From Deltaproteobacteria bacterium (GTDB lineage Bacteria; Desulfobacterota; Desulfarculia; Adiutricales; JAFDHD01), in the NCBI GenBank assembly GCA_019306365.1, contig JAFDLS010000004.1:1-32372 (forward strand): a stretch of DNA of 32,372 bases, read 5' to 3'. A program made the translations under genes and the position numbers. Below are positions 17,929 to 25,258 of the stretch, one piece after another (position 1 is the stretch's first letter; every line of letters begins with the position of its first letter). The notes under the pieces were generated by a model. The model was not told the DNA's origin and did no database searches. It worked only from the letters and a program-made list of their open reading frames with translations.

Positions 17929-19542
17929 ATGAACCTAAGCAGACCCAATAGTAATGAAGCCGTGCAAACAGCCAACAGATCACGATTTGTCGCACCGCAA
18001 TCGGGAATCTGCAGCCGTTGTATAGATGGATGTAAGGGCAACTGTGATCTTTTCAAGGCCACCTTTCGCGGACGCGAACTGCTTTATCCCGGACCTTATG
18101 GGGAAGTAACCGCCGGGGCGGACAAGGATTATCCCGTTGATTACTCACACCTCAATATCATGGGATACGCTCTTGGAGCTGAAGGAGTGGCCGCGGATCC
18201 CGACCATGCCACCTTCCCAGCCGTTGATACCAAAACAGTATTTGGGACGGACAACCCTGTCAAGATGAAGATCCCAATCTTTACCGGAGCTTTGGGCAGC
18301 ACGGAAATCGCGCGCAAGAACTGGGAGCATTTCGCTATTGGAGCGGCCATTACAGGTATCAGTTTGGTCTGTGGTGAGAATGTCTGTGGAATCGATCCGA
18401 AGCTGGAGTTGGACGGTAACGGCAAAATCAAGGAAGCGCCGGACATGCGCCGCCGGGTGGAAGCCTACCGCCGCTACCATAATGGTTATGGCGATATTCT
18501 AGTTCAGATGAACGTTGAGGATACCAGGCTGGGCGTGGCTGAGTATGCCATCGAAAAACTGGACGTGGAAACGATCGAGTTAAAGTGGGGTCAAGGCGCT
18601 AAATGTATCGGCGGCGAGATCAAGGTGGATTCCCTGGAACGGGCCATTGAATTGAAAAAACGCGGATATATAGTCACGCCCGATCCTGAGATGCCGTCTC
18701 ACCAGGCCGCCTTCAAGGCGGGAGCCATAAAACAGTTCGAAAGACATTCACGCCTGGGTTTCGTTGATGAAGAGGGTTTTGCCAGGGAAGTCGAGCGGCT
18801 TCGCGCTTTGGGCGCCAAACGCGTTACATTAAAGACCGGCGCATATCCCATGCGCGAACTGGCTATGGCTATCAAATGGTCTTCCAACGCCAAGATTGAC
18901 CTGTTGACTATCGACGGCGCGCCCGGTGGAACCGGCATGAGTCCCTGGCGGATGATGTCTGAATGGGGTATCCCATCCATCTATTTGCACTCCATGGCTT
19001 ACGAGCTGTGCGCGCGTTTGGAAAAACAGGGCGCCCGGGTGCCTGATATCGCATTTGCCGGTGGGTTTTCCGCAGAGGATCATGTCTTCAAGGCTCTTGC
19101 CCTGGGAGCCCCTTACTGCAAGGCCGTTTGTATGGGCCGCGCCTTGATGATCCCGGGCATGGTCGGTAAGAATATCGGCAACTGGCTAAACGGCGAGGCC
19201 GGTGGCCTGCCCAAGACCGTTTCCAAGTTTGGAGCTACTAAGGAAGAAATCTTCTTCTGTTATGAGGACCTGAAAGAGGTGTACGGCTCTGATGTGGAGA
19301 ACTTCCCGCTGGGCGCGATAGGTGTATTTAGTGTGGGTGAAAAGATTAGAATCGGCTTACAGCAGCTTATGGCCGGCGCGCGTAAATGGAAAGTGGAATA
19401 TATGTCTCGAAATGACCTGGCTGCTTTGACCGAAGAATGCGCCAAGATTACCGGCATCTCCTACATTATGGATGCTTATCGAGAGGAAGCGCTTGAAATA
19501 ATCGACGCCGAACCCCGCAGCAACTCTATCGCAGCCGGTTAA
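17929..19542 (+). CDS. Standalone FMN-binding glutamate synthase family protein
   Basis: This 537-residue protein has the FMN/synthase barrel of GltB but no amidotransferase domain. An N-terminal Cys cluster, C28-x2-C31-x3-C35-x3-C39, could hold an iron-sulfur centre. Barrel motifs include KWGQGAKCIGGE (about 220-231), LTIDGAPGGTGMSP (about 326-339) and a glycine-rich FMN-phosphate segment, DIAFAGGFSAEDHV. GGAGG 7 bases before the ATG supports the start. Whether it makes glutamate from 2-oxoglutarate using free ammonia or a separate glutaminase is unknown. It diverges from nrpR, carries a palindrome at its promoter and ends at a strong terminator, so it is probably a single-gene transcript under NrpR control. 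Confidence 0.88.
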   Translation: MNLSRPNSNEAVQTANRSRFVAPQSGICSRCIDGCKGNCDLFKATFRGRELLYPGPYGEVTAGADKDYPVDYSHLNIMGYALGAEGVAADPDHATFPAVDTKTVFGTDNPVKMKIPIFTGALGSTEIARKNWEHFAIGAAITGISLVCGENVCGIDPKLELDGNGKIKEAPDMRRRVEAYRRYHNGYGDILVQMNVEDTRLGVAEYAIEKLDVETIELKWGQGAKCIGGEIKVDSLERAIELKKRGYIVTPDPEMPSHQAAFKAGAIKQFERHSRLGFVDEEGFAREVERLRALGAKRVTLKTGAYPMRELAMAIKWSSNAKIDLLTIDGAPGGTGMSPWRMMSEWGIPSIYLHSMAYELCARLEKQGARVPDIAFAGGFSAEDHVFKALALGAPYCKAVCMGRALMIPGMVGKNIGNWLNGEAGGLPKTVSKFGATKEEIFFCYEDLKEVYGSDVENFPLGAIGVFSVGEKIRIGLQQLMAGARKWKVEYMSRNDLAALTEECAKITGISYIMDAYREEALEIIDAEPRSNSIAAG

Positions 19543-19573
19543 CAAACCAACCTGAAACACAATACAAAACCTG

Positions 19574-19607
19574 AAAAGGGGGGTTAATAATCGACCCCCT
19601 TTTTTTT
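19574..19607 (+). terminator. Intrinsic terminator of the FMN glutamate synthase gene
   Basis: GGGGGT (19579-19584) pairs with ACCCCC (19594-19599) across a 9-base loop, with AAAA before and an 8-T run directly after. It lies 32 bases past the stop codon. Confidence 0.88.
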
Positions 19608-19609
19608 AT

Positions 19610-19799
19610 TATAGTAATTGCCAGAATCACGTTCCGTTTGATTACTGAGGTAAATCACGGCTCTAACAGCGGCTGCCATGATATAACAAATGGCAATTAC
19701 GTGATGTCTTGGCGTTTGTCGTAATGTGGTTTGTGGGAAAAGCCGAAACTAAATCTTCTCCTGCCCCAAGGTCAAACGGAACATATTTATGACAAACGC
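19610..19799 (+). repeat. ~190-bp interspersed repeat family, copy C (best preserved)
   Basis: It starts directly after the terminator T-run. Three perfect inverted arm pairs are interlocked: GTAATTGCC (19614-19622) with GGCAATTAC (19692-19700), GTTCCGTTTGA (19631-19641) with TCAAACGGAAC (19772-19782), and GCGTTTGTC (19712-19720) with GACAAACGC (19791-19799). Confidence 0.87.
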
Positions 19800-19869
19800 G
19801 CAGGCAATAAGATTTATCCAGAGGATTAAGAACGTGGCTTTTCGGGAGACCCGCTTCATTTTTTAAAGC

Positions 19870-19881
19870 GACAATTTTGTC
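19870..19881. promoter_or_regulatory. GACAA-N2-TTGTC palindrome (candidate enhancer)
   Basis: GACAATTTTGTC has the same arms as GACAAATTTGTC at 5685-5696 and lies 133 bases upstream of the second -24/-12-like promoter. This is within the usual range for a sigma-54 activator site. Confidence 0.45.
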
Positions 19882-20013
19882 AGGTTTAATTTTCAATGAG
19901 CGCGGAAACCCGTGATATGGAAAAATGAGTTAAAGGAAGGTATGTTTTAATAACGGCTATAACTGTTTTATTTCATAGGCTTCTTTTATTTCAGCGGGTT
20001 AATGTATTTTCCT

Positions 20014-20028
20014 TGGCACGAAACTTGT
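20014..20028 (+). promoter_or_regulatory. Sigma-54-like promoter of the mvhD-metVF-GOGAT operon
   Basis: TGGCACG-AAAC-TTGT matches the RpoN consensus TGGCACG-N4-TTGC at every position except the final C. The spacing is exact. The start site would fall near 20040, about 294 bases before the mvhD ATG, with the repeat at 20095-20268 inside the leader. Confidence 0.55.
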
Positions 20029-20094
20029 AAAATCCACTCTTGAAGAAACAAGCTGCCGTTTATTTAGAAACCGACCACACGGCAAAGATATGGC

Positions 20095-20268
20095 TAGAAG
20101 CTACCTCAAAATTAGTGTTTTGGTCTAAATCGCGAAGAAAGAAAATTTAACCCGCAGGAATATGTTAAATATTTCGAGGACTTAAATTTTCGTATGACAT
20201 ATGCCGCTACAGCGTGAGTGAAGCGGTGCTCATGAGTTAGGATAAAAAAACTTTTGAGATGGCTTCTA
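20095..20268 (-). repeat. MITE-like repeat with TA ends, copy 2 (inverted relative to copy 1)
   Basis: The 174-base element reads TAGAAGCTACCTCAAAA at the left and TTTTGAGATGGCTTCTA at the right. Its reverse complement aligns end to end with 5203-5378, with scattered substitutions and short indels. It lies in the leader of the metVF operon. Confidence 0.78.
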
Positions 20269-20333
20269 ATAATTAATCAAGTTAAAACAGACTTTTGAAA
20301 CAAAAATAGGCCGAACACAGGCTGGTAATTGTT

Positions 20334-20744
20334 ATGTCTAAAGATAAAATAAGAATCGTAGTTCGGGGCTGTCACAACCAGGCCCCATTTTTAACACTTG
20401 CTAAAAAAAACGCCCCTGATTTACCTCCAGGGATCGAGTTGGCCCTTTTACCCTGCAGTGGCAAGATCGAATCTCACCAGATTTTAAAATTCTTTGAGCA
20501 AGGAGTGGACGGGGCGCTTATCATAGCCTGCCCCGAGGGGGCCTGCCGTTTTGTGGAAGGTAATTTAAGGGCCGTCAAACGCGTAGCTTACGCGCAAGAA
20601 TGGATGGAAGAATTGGATCTGGAGCCGGATCGTGTCAAATTTCATATGCTTGATTCCCAGGCTTCTGAAGATATAAATGAGATAATAAATACATTTTACT
20701 CAGCCATGTGTGAGCTTGGTCCAACCGATCTCACCGGCCTATAA
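20334..20744 (+). CDS. mvhD: MvhD/FlpD-family iron-sulfur electron-transfer subunit
   Basis: This 136-residue protein matches the MvhD/FlpD family ([2Fe-2S] subunit of hydrogenase/heterodisulfide reductase complexes). The cysteine signatures are RGCHN, LPCSGK and ACPEGACRF-x2-GN, the last close to the family's GC-x4-C-x4-GN pattern. In acetogens and sulfate reducers this subunit links HdrA-type flavoproteins to MetVF or hydrogenases. It is the first gene of a tightly spaced operon and precedes metV by 17 bases. No hdrA is present in the window, so its flavin partner must be encoded elsewhere or replaced by the Fe-S proteins further down the operon. The ribosome binding site is weak. Confidence 0.87.
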   Translation: MSKDKIRIVVRGCHNQAPFLTLAKKNAPDLPPGIELALLPCSGKIESHQILKFFEQGVDGALIIACPEGACRFVEGNLRAVKRVAYAQEWMEELDLEPDRVKFHMLDSQASEDINEIINTFYSAMCELGPTDLTGL

Positions 20745-20761
20745 GATAAATGAGGTAGGAA

Positions 20762-21430
20762 ATGATTGTCGCAGAAAAAAAACCGCTTGCCGAAATAAAG
20801 GCTTCCTTGGGTTCAGCCAGGCGGATTCTTTTGATCGGTTGTAACACCTGTGTGGCCGAGTGTGCCGCCGGCGGTCCTAAAGAAACGGCCCTGATGGCTT
20901 CAGCCCTCAGGATCGCCTATGACAAAGCTGGTGAAAAGATTGAGGTGCGTGAGGCCTCCCTGGATCGCCAATGCGTTCATGAATTCCTGGCCGAGGTGGG
21001 AGAAGAGGTCAATTGGACGGAAGCGGTTCTTTCTCTGGCTTGCGGAGCGGGTGTGCAGGCCCTGGCCCGTTTTTACCCACAGTCGGTAATTATTCCAGCT
21101 TTAAACACTCAGTTCATCGGCACCACCGTGGAAGCCGGGGTCTGGGCTGAAGACTGTTCAGGCTGCGGAAACTGCAAATTGGCGTATTTCGCCGCCGTGT
21201 GCCCTCTTACCCGCTGCGCAAAGAAACTGCTCAACGGTCCCTGCGGAGGTTCTAATAATGGAAAATGCGAGGTTTCACCGGATCTTGATTGTGCCTGGCA
21301 GATGATCTACGACCGCCTGACGGCGCTCAACCAGCTTGATCGTCTCAAGGAGTTTGTGCCGCCCAATGACTGGTCCACCTCTCATTCCGGCCGGCCGCGG
21401 GTCATTATCAGGGAGGATCGTCGCGTATGA
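20762..21430 (+). CDS. metV: MetV, Cys-rich partner of methylenetetrahydrofolate reductase
   Basis: This 222-residue protein of the MTHFR C-terminal family partners MetF in acetogens and other Wood-Ljungdahl bacteria. An N-terminal IGCNTCVAECAAGG Cys segment is followed by a C-terminal Cys-rich region, CSGCGNCKLAYFAAVCP to LNGPCGGSNNGKCE, consistent with iron-sulfur or zinc sites. AGGTAGGAA directly precedes the ATG. The TGA overlaps the metF ATG by 4 bases (ATGA), so the two are translationally coupled, as expected for complex partners. Confidence 0.92.
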   Translation: MIVAEKKPLAEIKASLGSARRILLIGCNTCVAECAAGGPKETALMASALRIAYDKAGEKIEVREASLDRQCVHEFLAEVGEEVNWTEAVLSLACGAGVQALARFYPQSVIIPALNTQFIGTTVEAGVWAEDCSGCGNCKLAYFAAVCPLTRCAKKLLNGPCGGSNNGKCEVSPDLDCAWQMIYDRLTALNQLDRLKEFVPPNDWSTSHSGRPRVIIREDRRV

Positions 21431-22365
21431 ACTTAGAAAGCAGGTTAGCACGGGTTTTAGCGGCGGGCCATTTTGCTGTAACCGCGGAGTGCGGCCCCCC
21501 GCAGGGAGCTGATTCTCAGCCGATACAGGAAAAAGGCAAGTTGATTAAAGACGTGGTTGACGCGGTCAACGTGACTGATAATCAAACCGCCGTGGTGCGC
21601 CTCTCTTCATTGGCCTCTGCCGTTCTTTTAAAGGAGATGGGCATTGAGCCGGTCCTGCAAATAGTAACCCGCGACCGCAATCGGATCGCTTTACAGTCTG
21701 ATCTTCTTGGAGCTTCGGCCCTTGGGGTTCGAAACGTGCTCTGCCTCACCGGTGATCATCAGAGTTTTGGCAACCAGAAGGCCGCTCAAGGGGTTTATGA
21801 CCTGGATTCAATCCAGCTTGTCTACGCGGCCAGAATAATGAGAGACGAGGGGCGTTTGCTGGATGGAACCAGGCTAAAATCGTCCCCAAAATTATTTATT
21901 GGCGCGGCAGCCAACCCGTTTGCCGATCCATTAGGGTTAAGGGTAACGCGCCTAGCCAAGAAGATTTATGCCGGGGCCAATTTTATCCAGACCCAGTGCA
22001 TATACGATACGGCCAGGTTCGAGGTTTGGCTCAACGGGGCCCGCCAGGAAGGCTTGACTGAAAAAGTTTATATCCTGGGAGGTGTCACACCACTCAAATC
22101 TGTTCGTATGGCAGAGTATATGAAGGCAAACGTGGCTGGGATTGAGGTTCCGGACGAGGCTATAAAGAGAATCAAGGGAGTTCCGAACAAGGATCAAGGC
22201 GCTGAAGGGATTAAGATGGCCGTGGAGACGATTGAATGGCTGAAAGGCCTTGACGGTGTGGCCGGTGTGCATGTGATGGCTATTGGCTGGGAGGAAAAAG
22301 TTCCGGAGATACTGGAAGCCGCAGGTCTCTCTCCCCGCGCGAAACTGGAAAAGGCAAGTCAATAA
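21427..22365 (+). CDS. metF: 5,10-methylenetetrahydrofolate reductase
   Basis: This 312-residue FAD-dependent TIM barrel of the usual length interconverts methylene- and methyl-tetrahydrofolate in the methyl branch of the Wood-Ljungdahl pathway. Family motifs include TAECGPPQGAD near the N-terminus, NVTDNQTA, VLCLTGDHQS and NFIQTQCIYD. It overlaps metV by 4 bases and is followed after 1 base by a glutamate-synthase-like gene. Because MetV and MvhD are encoded together, electrons probably come from ferredoxin or an Hdr-type complex rather than NADH alone; this is inferred from acetogen complexes. Confidence 0.94.
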   Translation: MNLESRLARVLAAGHFAVTAECGPPQGADSQPIQEKGKLIKDVVDAVNVTDNQTAVVRLSSLASAVLLKEMGIEPVLQIVTRDRNRIALQSDLLGASALGVRNVLCLTGDHQSFGNQKAAQGVYDLDSIQLVYAARIMRDEGRLLDGTRLKSSPKLFIGAAANPFADPLGLRVTRLAKKIYAGANFIQTQCIYDTARFEVWLNGARQEGLTEKVYILGGVTPLKSVRMAEYMKANVAGIEVPDEAIKRIKGVPNKDQGAEGIKMAVETIEWLKGLDGVAGVHVMAIGWEEKVPEILEAAGLSPRAKLEKASQ

Positions 22366-22366
22366 G

Positions 22367-23779
22367 ATGCCCGGGAAGTATCATATTGAAGCCAAACTCT
22401 CACCAAACCGCCACCGGGTTCCTGGGCGTGTGTCTTTGATCGATTGGGAGGAGGGATGCCTCAAATGCACTGTCTGTGTTAAGCAGAAGTGCGTTTACGG
22501 CGTCTATAAGGATCGTCAGATTGATCCGGTGTCACTGGCCGATACGGCCGATATGCTGTGCAGGCACTGCTACCAGTGCGTTCAGGGCTGTCCCAACAGG
22601 CTCATATCCAAGTCCATCAATCCTGAATACGAGATGATGGGTGATGAATATTGGACACCGGCCATTCTAACTCAGCTTTACAACCAGGCCGAGACAGGTA
22701 AAATACCGATCTCCGGGGCTGGCTATACCGGCCCCTTTTCCGGTCCTGGGTTTGATTCCATGTGGACTGATATGTCCGAGATCGTTCGGCCGACACGAGA
22801 CGGAATTCATGGCCGTGAATACATAAGCACGTCAACCGACCTGGGCGCTAAACCCTCGTACCTTTCCTTCCTTTCGGACGGCAGCCTGGACATGATGCCC
22901 GCTTCATTCGTTGAAATTCCAGCGCCTTTTATCCTGACTATGCCTGAAGACCGCTTGGTCAGCCCTGGTCTGAGCGAGGCTTTGGCCGAAGCGGCTGCCG
23001 ATTTGGGGACCTTGTTCCTTAACTCAGCCGAAAACATAGAAGAAGGTTCAGGCCGGGCAAAGCGGCATCTTATGCCTCGGCTGAATAAGGGTTCACTCTG
23101 GCCTGACCTTAAGGCTTACGAGCGGTTTAAAGTTGTTGAGATTGATTACTGGCCCGGTTTAGAAAGATGGCTGAATGTTTTTAGAAAGGTCAATCGTCAC
23201 ACGGTCATCTCGGTGCGTTTGCCTTTCTCGCCAGGTTTTACCGGCCTTCTCGGTCCTCTGGTGGAAGCAGGGACAGGGGTGCTGCATCTAACGGCGGACA
23301 ATCATGGCCGTGGTTTGGGTTTTGAATCCAACTCACAGGACGCTCCTGTATTGATTGACCTCATCCGTGAGGCGCACTTTCACTTAGTGGATTTGAATAT
23401 ACGTGATGAGGTGACGATTTTAATAAGCGGTGGAATCGCTCTGGCCGAACATGTGGCCAAGTCCATTGCCTGCGGGGCCGACGCCGTGGCCTTGGATCTC
23501 GCCTTATGGGCGGCTTTGGAATGCCGCGTCTGTCGTGACTGTCTGGTGCAAAAAGCCTGTCCGGTTGAAATAGAGTCTTCACCCGTCAATTGGGCCAGGC
23601 AAAGGTTTGTGAATCTGGCCGGGGCCTGGCACAATCAGCTTCTCGAGGTTCTTGGTGCGATGGGCCTGAGGGAGGTTCGTCGATTAAGGGGCGAAGTTGG
23701 CCGGGTGATGTTTTTTGATCGGCTTGAAGAGGAATCCTTTGGCCCCATTTTCGGGCGGCGAAAGGATGGAAAAAAGTGA
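22367..23779 (+). CDS. Ferredoxin-domain glutamate-synthase-like protein with degenerate FMN site
   Basis: This 470-residue protein has two Cys quartets near the N-terminus: C31, C34, C37, C42 and C65, C68, C71, C75, each suitable for a [4Fe-4S] cluster. A DMSEIVRPTRDGIHGREY segment and a barrel related to the next gene follow. The FMN-binding stretch that reads LDGSYGGTGAAP in its neighbour is LTADNHGRGLGF here, and the KYAQGAKPGLGG segment has no counterpart, so flavin catalysis is doubtful. CRVCRDCLVQKACPVEI keeps a cluster-like cysteine set. The start is 1 base after metF, and the end overlaps the next gene by 4 bases. It is probably an electron-transfer or structural subunit of the following synthase, or of MetVF. 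Confidence 0.82.
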   Translation: MPGKYHIEAKLSPNRHRVPGRVSLIDWEEGCLKCTVCVKQKCVYGVYKDRQIDPVSLADTADMLCRHCYQCVQGCPNRLISKSINPEYEMMGDEYWTPAILTQLYNQAETGKIPISGAGYTGPFSGPGFDSMWTDMSEIVRPTRDGIHGREYISTSTDLGAKPSYLSFLSDGSLDMMPASFVEIPAPFILTMPEDRLVSPGLSEALAEAAADLGTLFLNSAENIEEGSGRAKRHLMPRLNKGSLWPDLKAYERFKVVEIDYWPGLERWLNVFRKVNRHTVISVRLPFSPGFTGLLGPLVEAGTGVLHLTADNHGRGLGFESNSQDAPVLIDLIREAHFHLVDLNIRDEVTILISGGIALAEHVAKSIACGADAVALDLALWAALECRVCRDCLVQKACPVEIESSPVNWARQRFVNLAGAWHNQLLEVLGAMGLREVRRLRGEVGRVMFFDRLEEESFGPIFGRRKDGKK

Positions 23780-25257
23780 AGCCTGCAATAAAACCTGTTC
23801 CATCTAGATATAAGAATCCCTTAAGTAAATTTAAGGTTACCAGGGCGAACGCCTGCGTGAATTGTTTGACCTGCGTTCAGGTCTGCCCGCACGGTGTTCA
23901 TTGGGATAGCGGGGGAAAAATACAGATGCCGCGTGACAATCTTTGTCATGGCTTTGCCTGCATGAACAAGGATTGTTACTGCGTTGATCAGTGCCCGTCC
24001 CGGGCCCTGAGGGTTACGCTCAATCCGGTCTACGATGTTTTGGGAGACCGCCGCTGGACGGCGGATCTGCTCCTCTCCACCTGGCATATGGCGGAAACCG
24101 CCAGTGTGCCTGGAAACAACCTTGAATATAAAACAGGTGATTCCGGCGGCGGATTCGATAGGATAGAGTTGATCTTGCCTGATAAAAAGGTTAAAGCCTC
24201 CGAAAAGGAGAAGGTTTCCACCAGTCTCCTTCTCAACCGTCGCGATGATGGCCGTATCAAGTTGGAAATTGGCCTGCCGTTTTATGGTGGAGGCATGTCC
24301 TTCGGATCGGTCAACCTGGGGACGATGCTTTGTCGAGCCCGCGCTTACTCCGCCTGGGAAAGTCTGGTTTGTACGGGAGAGGGCGGTTTTCCCGAAGAGT
24401 TGATTCCTTACCAGGATCATGTCATCACCCAGGTGGCAACAGGGCTGTTTGGGGTTCGGGAAGATACGGTTCAGCGGGTGCCTATGATTGAATTCAAGTA
24501 CGCCCAGGGAGCCAAACCCGGCTTGGGCGGCCATCTTCTGGGAGACAAGGTTACGCCCGCTGTGGCCCGGATGCGCGAAGCGGTGGCTGGCAATTCGCTC
24601 TTTTCACCCTTTCCGTTTCATAGTGTGTATTCGATCGAAGATCATCAGAAGCATATTGACTGGATCAAGCAAATAAATCCCCGGGCCCTGGTTTCGGTCA
24701 AGGTTTCCACGCCAAACGACGTGGATATGGTGGCGGTGGGTTCTTATTACGCCGGGGCGCATGTTATTCATCTTGATGGCTCTTATGGAGGCACCGGGGC
24801 GGCGCCGGATATCGCGAAAAAGAATATTGCCATGCCCATTGAGTACGCCATCCCCAAGGTGCACCGATTCTTGACCCAGGAAGGCGTGAGGGACAAAATA
24901 ACCCTTATCGCCAGCGGCGGACTGCGGACAGCTCATGATGTGGCCAAGGCCATCGCCCTGGGAGCCGACGGGGTTGTTATTGGTACGGCTGACATGGTGG
25001 CCCTGGAGTGTCTTCGCTGTCACAATTGTGAGAGCGGCCGCGGTTGCCCCAGGGGTATAGCAACCACTGATCCGGAACTGAAGCTGATGCTGGATGAGGA
25101 CTGGGGCACTCAGCGATTGATCAATCTCTTTAGCTGCTGGAGAGATCAGCTTGTCGGATTTTTAGTAAAATGGGGCATGAAAAGCATAACCGAACTTGTC
25201 GGGCGGACCGATTGTTTAAGACATCTGGATTATGAGCCGTCCAGCGAGGAACAATAA
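23776..25257 (+). CDS. Archaeal-type glutamate synthase, FMN subunit with ferredoxin domain
   Basis: This 493-residue protein starts at a GTG overlapping the previous stop (GTGA). An N-terminal ferredoxin-like region carries CVNCLTCVQVCP (C27-C37) and a second cluster set within C57-C73. The synthase barrel has EFKYAQGAKPGLGGHLLGDK (about 239-258), HLDGSYGGTGAAPD (about 333-346), a phosphate-binding ASGGLRTAHDVAKAIALGAD and a CHNC...GCPRGIAT cluster segment. These motifs fit an active GltB domain 2, which reductively aminates 2-oxoglutarate. Electrons probably arrive through the ferredoxin clusters, since no NADPH-type GltD is present. Ammonia would come from the amidotransferase encoded next. 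Confidence 0.88.
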   Translation: MKPAIKPVPSRYKNPLSKFKVTRANACVNCLTCVQVCPHGVHWDSGGKIQMPRDNLCHGFACMNKDCYCVDQCPSRALRVTLNPVYDVLGDRRWTADLLLSTWHMAETASVPGNNLEYKTGDSGGGFDRIELILPDKKVKASEKEKVSTSLLLNRRDDGRIKLEIGLPFYGGGMSFGSVNLGTMLCRARAYSAWESLVCTGEGGFPEELIPYQDHVITQVATGLFGVREDTVQRVPMIEFKYAQGAKPGLGGHLLGDKVTPAVARMREAVAGNSLFSPFPFHSVYSIEDHQKHIDWIKQINPRALVSVKVSTPNDVDMVAVGSYYAGAHVIHLDGSYGGTGAAPDIAKKNIAMPIEYAIPKVHRFLTQEGVRDKITLIASGGLRTAHDVAKAIALGADGVVIGTADMVALECLRCHNCESGRGCPRGIATTDPELKLMLDEDWGTQRLINLFSCWRDQLVGFLVKWGMKSITELVGRTDCLRHLDYEPSSEEQ

Positions 25258-25258
25258 A

